From contig JASWHV010000009.1 in NCBI GenBank assembly GCA_030760725.1, forward strand, positions 107,581,854-107,645,853: DNA of 64,000 bases. The letters are read 5' to 3'. Each line of letters starts with the position of its first letter. Within the stretch, counting starts at the first letter, position 1. Shown here piece after piece: positions 56,358 to 64,000 of the stretch. The position numbers were made by a program, and so were the translations under genes. Under the pieces are notes generated by a model. It searched no databases, had not been told where the DNA came from, and saw nothing but the letters and a program-made list of their open reading frames with translations. The stretch is from Neostapfia colusana. Its lineage: Eukaryota; Streptophyta; Magnoliopsida; Poales; Poaceae.

Positions 56358-58741
56358 CCGGTCCTTAGGATCCAGGCAAGTACTAAACACAAATCCGAGT
56401 CTCGTGCACCCAGCACCAACCAAATCATCCAACTTGCCTCGATCCCTACCTCTACATAACTCATAATATCTCATTCAAGAGTAAGGTAAATAAATTGATG
56501 ATCTCATATCCCAATTATCCCATTCTAAGCATGGCTAAGCATAAGCATACAAATAAATGACATGATAAAATAAATCCCAACCCAAGCTACAAGGAAACAA
56601 GGTAATGCAATTCTAGGGAAATTTCCTAGCATGGGTTTCATATTTTAATTGACAAAGCAAATAATTCTATCTACACATCCTAGCATAGGATCAAAGTGGT
56701 CAAGGACACTTGCCTTCTTCCTGCTGCTCTGGGAATGGAAAGTCTTGGTCTTGGAAGGGAAGAACTTGCTCTGGGGTAGGTTCTACTCATGCCAACACAC
56801 ATAGCAAAAGAAAACAACAATCCATAAGACATAGTTCACACTTTCACTTCATACAAACCACACATTCACACCTATGAAAGTCATTCACATTTCTAAGGGT
56901 TGTGATTACTCTATGTGTGTTGATTTTTGGCCTACATGCACTTTTAAACATATGTATATTATTTCTAACTTTTGTATTCAGATTTCTGTTTGCACACTAT
57001 ATATGAATTTCCAATTTAAACAAATTCTTTAATACCCTCTTTAGCTACCAAGTTTGCATGGAAGGTAATTTCCTACTCCAAATGGGTTTTCAGATATTCT
57101 ACCAAATCCTAAACTGAAGTCTTTGGATTTGAAAACTTCATTTATCATTTTCTAGTTATGCATTCCTATTTTCCTATATTTTCCAGATTTATTTTCTATG
57201 CCTAAAAGTGATTTTTAATATTAAATAGTAGGGCATATCATCTAAACAGAATAGGTTCTGATCTAAAATATTAAATAATATATTTTGGAACTTCTCCTCT
57301 GATGTGAACTAATTTAAATTCATTTTTCCAATTTTCAGAATTATTTCCTAGCCTAAAATATGTTTCTATAACTAATAAATATGAACAATCAACTAGACAG
57401 ATTCATTTCAGCTAAAAATCTATTTTTAACTCATTCTAAAGTTTTCCAAGTGCTAGGAGAGTTTGAATTTGAATTTACAATGTGTTTGTCTCACCCTTTT
57501 AAATTTAAATCTGAATTACATATCCAAATTTCTAAATTTAATGTCATATAGGGTTAAAAAGGTAAACTCACCTCACTACAGGGTCTATTATATTATTTCA
57601 TAAATTTCCAGGGGTCTAGCTAAACATAACAGAGTGGTTTTCCTAATTTTTATTAAGTCCAGGGGCTAAAACTGATTTTTAAATGAATTTACATGAATTT
57701 CTGAAGTTCCAGCGGCTAGATTAGGAGTTTCCGGGGCTAGCTCGTATTTTCCGAGATCCCCAGGGGGTAGCGCGTAAGAATCCCGGCCTTTATAATGCGG
57801 GGCTGATGTGGACCGTCCGATTTAAAGTGGACGGCTCAGATTAGATAATCGAACCGGTACGCGCGGGCTTTAATTCTACCGTGCGATTTAAAATAGACGG
57901 CGCATAAGCGGCCACGTCGCTCTGACCGTGCGCGGGCGGCGCTGCCCAGCGGCGCGCGGCGGCGGGAGGCAGCGGTCTCGCCGGAAAACTTCGGATCTTC
58001 GTCTATTCTTCCTAAAACTGGGATTTCATGGCATAGATCGGTAGAGGGGAGGTCGGGGATCTCACCTCGGTGTTTTTCTTGAGCTCGGAGGTCCTGGAAG
58101 ACGGTCGGCGATGAGGTCCGAGATGGAGTCGCTGCGGTGCTCGTCGGAGTTGTGCCTAGAGCGCAAACCACCGAGTTTTCTGCACCTGCGTGACTCCCCG
58201 GAGGCGGTGGAACACGATCGTCACGTTAGATCGGAAAATCTGAGCAGAGATCGAGAGAAAACGGTGATCGGAGCTTCGGTTCTCACTGGGAGGAAAAACA
58301 GCCGATTGTGGGGGAAAAACGGGACGATGCTGGCGTTTATATAGACGGGGGAGGGCGGCGTGTCGGTTGTGATCGAGTCGGAGTCGTCCGGGACCAGAAT
58401 TCGGCTGGGAAAGCGCGGTTTTCCGGGTTAGTTGCGATCGGCCGCGCGCGGAGGAGTCCAGGTAGTTGGCGCGAGCGGGAGGTCAGGGATGACACGCGGG
58501 TCCCGCGTGTCAGTGAGAGAGAGAGAGGGGAGCGCGCGGCTGCGGGCTGGCGCGGGGGCGGGTGGGCCGGCTGGTGGGTTTCGGCCCACTGGCCGGGGGT
58601 TTTGTTTTTTTTCTTTTTTTTCGTTTTCTTTTCTGTTTTGAGTTGAATTTGAATTCCAATTTAAATTTGAATTTCTGCACCACATGCAATACATCCAAAA
58701 AAATTTTAAATTCCCCTCTTAACAGGTTTTGGGGTGTTACA

Positions 58742-58760
58742 GCTCTACCCCCCTTAAAAG
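58742..58760 (-). other. Gyp-E polypurine tract
   Basis: On the minus strand, TTTTAAGGGGGGTAGAGC directly precedes the LTR start TGTAACACCCC. Confidence 0.88.
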
Positions 58761-58786
58761 AAATCTCGTCCTCGAGATTGGTGGTT

Positions 58787-61700
58787 CTAGGAAAACAATT
58801 CCGGAAATTGTGCCTTAAGCTCGTCTTCTCGATCCCAGGTGGCTTCCTCTTCCGAGTGATGCTTCCACTGCACCTTGCACATCCGAACTCTTTTATTTCT
58901 TGTGAGGCGTTCCATTGTCTCCAAAATCTTGAATGGTTGCTCGGCATAAGACAGATCCTCAGCTATGTCAACCTCATTCATGGGTAACATCTCTTCAGGC
59001 GCCCTCAGACATTTCTTGAGTTGTGACACATGGAATACGTCATGCACATCTGATAGGCGAGCCGGTAGTTCTAGTTGATATGCCACTTCGCCTTTCCTCT
59101 CCAGAACTTGAAAGGGTCCGATGTATCGGGGTGATAACTTCCCTTTCACCTTGAACCGACGAAGTCCTCGGATAGGGGACACCTTGAGATAGACATAGTC
59201 TCCCACGTTGAAAACGAGCTCTCTTCTCCGTACATCGGCATAGCTCTTTTGTCGTGTTTGTGCTATCCTCAAGTTGTTGCGGATTTCCCTCACTTTTGCC
59301 TCGGCTTCTTGTAGTACCTCGGGCCCAAACACTTTACTTTCCCCCGTTTGGTTCCAAAATAGGGGAGTTCTGCACTTCCTCCCATACAAAGCTTCAAACG
59401 GTGACATCTTCATACTAGCCTGATAGCTATTGTTATAGGAGAACTCCGCATACGGTAAGTTCTTATCCCAACTCCGATTGTTTTTGAGTGCACACGCTCT
59501 CAGCATATCCTCAAGGATCTGATTGGTTCTTTCCGTCTGCCCGTCAGTTTGGGGATGATAGGCAGAACTAAAATTCAGATGAGTTCCCATGGTTTCATGC
59601 AACTTCTGCCAGAACCTTGAGGTGAACTGTGTCCCTCGATCTGGCACTATCTTCTTTGGCACTCCATGGAAACACACGATCCTTGACATGTATAATTTTG
59701 CCAATTTGGATCCGCTATAGCTTTCTTTCACAGGGATGAAATGAGCTACCTTGGTTAGCCTGTCGATGATGACCCATATCGAATCATATCCTGATTGGGT
59801 CCTAGGCAATCCCACTATGAAATCCATACCGATTTCTTCCCATTTCCATTCAGGCACTTTGAGTGGTTGCAATAATCCCGTGGGTCGTTGATGTTCCGCT
59901 TTTACCAACTCACATGTGTCACATAGGGCAACATGTTCCGCGACATCTCGCTTCATTCCATACCACCAATATCTGCTCTTGAGGTCATGATACATCTTAG
60001 TACTTCCAGGATGAATGGAATAGTCGGAATCATGAGCCTCCTTCAAAATCAATTCACGGATCTCCTTTACTTTAGGCACACAGATTCTTTTCCCATGCCA
60101 TACCGTACCTTGTTCATCTTCTCTGAAACCAGGGGCTTTATTTTCCTTGATGAATTCTCTAATCTCTTGTATCTTCTCGTCATTCTTCTGACCATTTCGG
60201 ATGTCTTTCTCTAATGTGGAGTCCACTTCCATGGCGATGGCCTCACCACTATTCACCAGACATAGATTGAGTTTTATAACATCTTCCTTCAATTCTGTAG
60301 GCATGTCCTTCAAGCTCAACCTATTGACCTGCACTTTCCGGCTTAGAGCATCCGCCATGACGTTCGCTTTCCCAGGATGATAGTTGATGCCCACATCAAA
60401 GTCGTTGATTAGCTCTAACCATCTCCTTTGTCTGAGGTTGAGATCTCGCTGTGTGAAAATGTACTTTAAGCTCTTATGATCCGTATATATATCTGTCCTC
60501 TTCCCCATCAAGTAGTGCCGCCAAATTTTCAACGCGTGTACCACTGCGACTAGTTCTAGGTCATGTGTAGGATAGTTCTTCTCGTGTTTCTGGAGCTGCC
60601 GGGATGCATAAGCCACGACATGCCCCTCTTGCATGAGAACACATCCCAACCCGTTTCCAGAGGCATCGCAGTACACCGAAAAGTTCTTCTGCATATCTGG
60701 CATAACTAGCACTGTGGTTGTTGTCAATCTTTTCTTTAGCTCTTGAAAACTCGTCTCGCACTGCGGCGTCCATGTGAATGTGATTCCTTTCTCCAACAGT
60801 TTGGTGAGGGGTCTCGAAATCTTGGAGAAACTCTCGATAAACCGTCGATAGTATCCAGCCAATCCTAAGAAGCTTTGAACTTCCCCGACATTCTCAGGGG
60901 TATTCCACTTCTGCGCATCCTCGATCTTGGCAGGATCTACGGAGATTCCTCCCTCCGAGATTATATGTCCTAAAAAGGGAACTCTCTTCAGCCAAAACTC
61001 ACACTTGCTCAACTTGGCATATAGTTGGTGTTCTCTCAGCTTCTGCAACACCAACCTTAGATGTTTCTCATGTTCTTCTTCATCTTTGGAGAAGACGAGA
61101 ATGTCATCTATGAAAACCACCACAAATTTGTCCAGATATTCCATGAATACCTTGTTCATGAGATACATGAAGTATGTCGGGGCATTAGTTAGCCCGAAAG
61201 GCATGACGGTGTATTCATACAGTCCGTACCGAGATACGAAAGCTGTCTTGGGAATATCAGTTTGTCTTATCTTAAGTTGGTGGTATCTCGACCTGAGATC
61301 AATTTTTGAGAACACACAAGCTCCCCTCAACTGATCAAACAAGTCTTCAATGCGGGGTAATGGGTACTTGTTCTTGATGGTTACTTCATTCAAGGCACAG
61401 TAGTCTACGCATAACCTTTGGGTTCCGTCCTTCTTGGGCACAAATATCACTGGAGCTCCCCATGGTGAGGAACTAGGACGAATGTACCCCTTCCCTGTCA
61501 ATTCTCTTAAATGATCCTTGAGTTCTCCCAGCTGCTTGGAGTCCATCCGATAAGGTCTCTTGTATATCGGAGTTGTTCCAGGCACTAGCTCAATCGTGAA
61601 TTCCACTTCACGATCAGGAGGCATACCTGGCAACTCCTCCGGAAAAACATCTGGATATTCCCTGATGATCCTGATCTCCTCCACTTCCACCTCAACTTGA

Positions 61701-63256
61701 TTTAATTTAATGTCCCTCCTAGGCTCTTGGATTGTTATGAACTTTACTCTTGTGCCACTAGGGTGAGTTAGTTCCACCAATCTGGTCGAACAATGGATGA
61801 TTCCTTTATGTTTGGTCAACCAATCCATACCCAAAATAATATCTATCCCTTGTGAATCTATCACTATGAGGTTGGCAGTAAATACTACCCCATTAATGTC
61901 TAGATTCACCTTGGGACACACTTGTCTTGTCCTTATTTCTCCACCTGGAGAGTTTACGGCTAGCATATGGTTCATTTGTGTTGTTGCTAGATCATGCTTC
62001 TTAACAAACCCTTGGGCAATGAACGAGTGGGTAGCACCCGAATCGAACAACAGGGTTGCAATGTGTAAATTGGCAGGAAACTTACCAACTACCACGTCGG
62101 GTGCCTCTTGCGCTTCCTCCATGGTCACGTGGTTCACTAGTCCTCGCATCACATTCTGCTGTTGCGGCTGCACGGGCTTCTTCTTTGGGCACTTATGGGC
62201 GTAGTGCCCCACTTCACCACAGTTAAAGCATTGCACCCCGACCTTAGGTGTCTGGCCTTTGTTGTCTTGGGGTTGGTTCGGGGGTCCTTGTACTGCTGGT
62301 CGAGGTTGATATGCGGGGCGAGGCTGCTGTACAAACTGACATTGTGGCTGTGTTGGTGTTGATGGAGGCCTGAAGTTCGGGTTGTACCCTCTCGGTGCGG
62401 AGTAGGGTACTGCAGCACGGCTCGTCTGCCCTGCGGGTTGCTGCATCAGACGTGGGCGGGTGTTGCTACCCGAGGCTTGGTGTGACCATCCCGCCTTCCT
62501 CTTGTTTTCATTTTCCAAGGCCTTCAGCTTCCTTTCTACAACAAATGCCTTGTCCAACATCTTTTGGAAACTTTCATACTCGTTGGAGGACATTGCACAC
62601 TGCATTTCCGCTGTAAGTCCTTCCACAAAGCAGTCCTGTTTCTGCTCATCAGTCTCTATGTCCCGTGGTGCATAACGGGATAGTTGGGTGAATTTAGTGA
62701 GGTATTCCCTCACCGTCATGTTTCCTTGCTGCAGCCCCAAGAACTCCTTTCTCTTGTTTTTAAGTTCACCCCTTGGTATGTAATGGTTGCGGAAGCTACG
62801 CTTGAACTCTTCCCAAGTGATGTTCTCAGGGTCATGATGGGCTGCCACGTAAGCGGTCCACCAATCAACAGCAGGTCCATGCAATTGGTGAGAGGCAAAC
62901 AGCACCCTCTCATACCCTTGGCATTGTATGATCCTCATCTTGCTCTCAATGGCCTTTACCCAATCATCTGCCTCCAGAGGTTCAGCAGCACTTGCAAACT
63001 TTGGAGGTTGAGTCCCTAGAAAATCACTCAACCTTGGTTGGCATGGTGCAGCTTGTGGAGGTGGAGCTTGATGCAAGTTGGCCACCACTTGAGTCAGGCT
63101 CTGGATGAGTTGATTCTGATTTTCAAGCATTTGGTGGATGGGATCAACTCCTTCCCGACGACCACCCCTGTCTTGCCCTCCGAAAAGGTGAGGGTTGTCG
63201 GCTTCATCGTTGTTGTTGGCGGGGTTGACACCATGACCCTTTCCTCTTCTGGACAT
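58787..63256 (-). CDS. Gyp-E Gag-Pol polyprotein, intact 1489 aa (chromovirus)
   Basis: One uninterrupted frame for the whole polyprotein. Gag ~80-250 (FLGTQPPKFASAAEPLEADDW, LHGPAVDWWTAYV). Zinc knuckle C343-C346-H351-C356. Protease DSGATH 405-410. RT ~585-770 with the catalytic FIDDIL at 715-720. RNase H ~860-972 (YCDASGNGLG, YTDHKSLKYIF). Integrase zinc domain H1075, H1082, C1112, C1115; DDE triad D1145, D1206, E1242. GPF region ~1380 and a C-terminal chromodomain-like segment ~1437-1489 (VQWKHHSEEEATWDREDEL), which in chromoviruses targets insertion to heterochromatin. Lineage Tekay/Del-like. Substitutions at usually conserved positions include C620 in CVDYC (usually R), R657 in LRSRYHQ (usually G) and P1205 in VPDRG (usually S), so activity is uncertain. 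ATG at 63256 starts MSRRGKG, a normal gypsy gag start. The 3' LTR follows after ~45 bp. Confidence 0.96.
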   Translation of the reverse strand: MSRRGKGHGVNPANNNDEADNPHLFGGQDRGGRREGVDPIHQMLENQNQLIQSLTQVVANLHQAPPPQAAPCQPRLSDFLGTQPPKFASAAEPLEADDWVKAIESKMRIIQCQGYERVLFASHQLHGPAVDWWTAYVAAHHDPENITWEEFKRSFRNHYIPRGELKNKRKEFLGLQQGNMTVREYLTKFTQLSRYAPRDIETDEQKQDCFVEGLTAEMQCAMSSNEYESFQKMLDKAFVVERKLKALENENKRKAGWSHQASGSNTRPRLMQQPAGQTSRAAVPYSAPRGYNPNFRPPSTPTQPQCQFVQQPRPAYQPRPAVQGPPNQPQDNKGQTPKVGVQCFNCGEVGHYAHKCPKKKPVQPQQQNVMRGLVNHVTMEEAQEAPDVVVGKFPANLHIATLLFDSGATHSFIAQGFVKKHDLATTQMNHMLAVNSPGGEIRTRQVCPKVNLDINGVVFTANLIVIDSQGIDIILGMDWLTKHKGIIHCSTRLVELTHPSGTRVKFITIQEPRRDIKLNQVEVEVEEIRIIREYPDVFPEELPGMPPDREVEFTIELVPGTTPIYKRPYRMDSKQLGELKDHLRELTGKGYIRPSSSPWGAPVIFVPKKDGTQRLCVDYCALNEVTIKNKYPLPRIEDLFDQLRGACVFSKIDLRSRYHQLKIRQTDIPKTAFVSRYGLYEYTVMPFGLTNAPTYFMYLMNKVFMEYLDKFVVVFIDDILVFSKDEEEHEKHLRLVLQKLREHQLYAKLSKCEFWLKRVPFLGHIISEGGISVDPAKIEDAQKWNTPENVGEVQSFLGLAGYYRRFIESFSKISRPLTKLLEKGITFTWTPQCETSFQELKKRLTTTTVLVMPDMQKNFSVYCDASGNGLGCVLMQEGHVVAYASRQLQKHEKNYPTHDLELVAVVHALKIWRHYLMGKRTDIYTDHKSLKYIFTQRDLNLRQRRWLELINDFDVGINYHPGKANVMADALSRKVQVNRLSLKDMPTELKEDVIKLNLCLVNSGEAIAMEVDSTLEKDIRNGQKNDEKIQEIREFIKENKAPGFREDEQGTVWHGKRICVPKVKEIRELILKEAHDSDYSIHPGSTKMYHDLKSRYWWYGMKRDVAEHVALCDTCELVKAEHQRPTGLLQPLKVPEWKWEEIGMDFIVGLPRTQSGYDSIWVIIDRLTKVAHFIPVKESYSGSKLAKLYMSRIVCFHGVPKKIVPDRGTQFTSRFWQKLHETMGTHLNFSSAYHPQTDGQTERTNQILEDMLRACALKNNRSWDKNLPYAEFSYNNSYQASMKMSPFEALYGRKCRTPLFWNQTGESKVFGPEVLQEAEAKVREIRNNLRIAQTRQKSYADVRRRELVFNVGDYVYLKVSPIRGLRRFKVKGKLSPRYIGPFQVLERKGEVAYQLELPARLSDVHDVFHVSQLKKCLRAPEEMLPMNEVDIAEDLSYAEQPFKILETMERLTRNKRVRMCKVQWKHHSEEEATWDREDELKAQFPELFS

Positions 63257-63504
63257 CTATCATGATCAACCAAATGTCAATTTAAGGCATTACGTATTAA
63301 CTTCCCAATTTGCTTGTTTAAACTTAAAATTTCATGGGGTTCACACATCAAAGCAAAACAATCCTGAAGACGAGGTTGTGGACAATTGCCCATGGCTTCC
63401 ACAACTCACGTCACACACCAAACATAATCACACCATTAACTAAGGTAACGACTCGACTACTCGACATCTGCTAAACTAAGGGAAGGGACTCTACACTACT
63501 TGTA
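63257..63504 (-). other. Spacer between pre-gag ORF and gag
   Basis: AT-rich, no open frame of note, no repeats seen. Short enough to be a leader segment between two ORFs on one transcript. Confidence 0.6.
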
Positions 63505-63888
63505 TCACTGAGCTGGCTCCTTGGGATCTTCCTCGTTATTGCGGCTGCCCTCTGACTCCACTTTGGGTGGGGAAGCTGCTGGTGGAGAAGTGCGGCGACG
63601 CCTGCTCGCCCGGCGATCTGGGGAGTCAGGAGTCCATGTGTCATTCACGGTGACACACAGTTCATTCCCATCTCCTCTTTCTCTCGCCCTCAAGCTGGCT
63701 CGAAGCAACGCCTCAGTCTCCTTCAGGGTGTCACGAACATCCTGAAGCTCCTGTTGACACTCCTGCAGTCGAGTGCTGAGTATAGCAGCATCCTCCAAGC
63801 ACAGGTCCATGTGCTCATGGGAAGTCCCCTGCTGCACTGGCGGGTACTTGTACTCCGTCGTACCACTCTCACGCTGGAGAACATACAT
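63505..63888 (-). CDS. Pre-gag accessory ORF of Gyp-E, coiled-coil protein (127 aa)
   Basis: Minus-strand ORF, same sense as gag, 248 bp upstream of the gag ATG. The frame is open from ~63945, giving sequence upstream of the ATG (SHIYRRHLDRTEY), so the start is uncertain and the protein may once have been longer; a TAG closes the frame further upstream. Residues ~28-70 (LEDAAILSTRLQECQQELQ and onward through DTLKETEALLRASLRARE) have heptad spacing of Leu/Ile/Val typical of a coiled coil. The C-terminus is basic, then proline/serine rich and acidic (RRASRRRRTSPPAASPP, EEDPKEPAQ). No enzymatic motif. I believe related leader ORFs occur in other grass gypsy elements but cannot verify this here. 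Function unknown. Confidence 0.6.
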   Translation of the reverse strand: MYVLQRESGTTEYKYPPVQQGTSHEHMDLCLEDAAILSTRLQECQQELQDVRDTLKETEALLRASLRARERGDGNELCVTVNDTWTPDSPDRRASRRRRTSPPAASPPKVESEGSRNNEEDPKEPAQ

Positions 63889-64000
63889 GTACTCAGTCCT
63901 GTCCAGGTGGCGACGGTAGATGTGACTCTGGCAGGTGATGGCCTCCTAGGTGACATCCTTCTCCGCATCGACCTGTGTCGCTCAACAAGCTGGGGAGCGG
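63889..64000 (-). other. Gyp-E leader, cut by window end
   Basis: Upstream part of the pre-gag ORF region. The minus-strand frame has a TAG near 63946-63948 and a TGA further upstream. The Gyp-E 5' LTR and primer-binding site should lie to the right of the window. Confidence 0.5.

Larger units (their letters stand above)
41153..58741 (-). repeat. Gyp-E element 3' LTR, minus strand, split by Gyp-G
   Basis: On the minus strand it starts TGTAACACCCCAAAAC at 58741 and ends CGGGTGTGACA at 41153. The two LTR parts are 56363-58741 and 41153-42201 (total 3428 bp, against 3440 bp for the solo copy at 6589-10028). A polypurine tract and the gag-pol ORF lie directly upstream, so this is the 3' LTR. Gyp-G is inserted at CCGGT. 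Paired palindromes at 41787-41813. The minus-strand TATA lies near 58336 (TTTATATAG on plus). Confidence 0.92.

Noticed and set aside
59933..60214. Plus-strand ORFs within 58787-63256 (for example 93, 135 and 111 codons)
   Set aside because: They are antisense shadows of the intact Gyp-E Gag-Pol.

Overview
This is plant nuclear DNA, almost certainly from a grass (Poaceae), in a repeat-rich, probably pericentromeric or intergenic block. No intact host gene is visible. The window is a stack of nested LTR retrotransposons. The only host-gene sequence I recognise is one exon-sized fragment of cytosolic ribosomal protein S15 (uS19) at 10054-10241 on the minus strand. Names such as Gyp-D and Tat-C are labels I use here, not database names.

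Layout from left to right. 1-2093 is a minus-strand LTR of family Gyp-D, inserted into a plus-strand Gyp-D LTR (2094-5205). 5206-5519 is unassigned. 5520-10053 is a minus-strand Tat-type LTR (Tat-F), interrupted by a solo LTR of family Gyp-E (6589-10028, target-site duplication GTACC). The RPS15 fragment and intron-like sequence follow (10054-10827). Copia-A (minus) occupies 10828-14637 and 26831-27627. Its gag is split by a copia-type solo LTR, Copia-S (14638-26825, duplication GTAAA), which is itself split by a complete Tat-lineage Ty3/gypsy element, Tat-C (15977-26519, duplication ACAGG). Copia-B (plus, same family as Copia-A) starts at 27628 inside Copia-A. It is split by a minus-strand Gyp-D solo LTR (28448-32679, duplication GTTGT) and is cut at 37538 by the 5' LTR of a Gyp-D element (37539-40556) followed by its primer-binding site. 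That element is interrupted just after its gag start codon by a minus-strand Gyp-E element (41153 to beyond 64000). The Gyp-E 3' LTR in turn holds a complete young gypsy element, Gyp-G (42202-56357, duplication CCGGT, LTRs of 4092 and 4093 bp).

Coding capacity. The Gyp-E element has one uninterrupted 1489-residue Gag-Pol (58787-63256, minus) with zinc knuckle, protease, RT, RNase H, integrase and a C-terminal chromodomain (Tekay/Del-like), plus a separate small coiled-coil ORF upstream of gag. Gyp-G has gag and pol separated by a one-base frameshift in a G-run, and its integrase C-terminus is deleted. Tat-C carries gag, protease, RT, an additional RNase H (typical of Tat) and integrase, broken by stops and frameshifts. 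Copia-A and Copia-B are heavily mutated.

Noteworthy signals: arrays of ~55-bp units centred on the G-box core CACGTG occur in the LTRs of at least three families from different lineages, with an exact 55/56-bp alternation in Tat-F. A conserved pair of adjacent palindromes (CTCTGCAGAG and CTRTCATGAYAG) occurs in every Gyp-D or Gyp-E LTR that covers that segment. Copia-A and Copia-B share an identical premature stop. Two same-family opposite-strand nestings occur in one 64-kb window.
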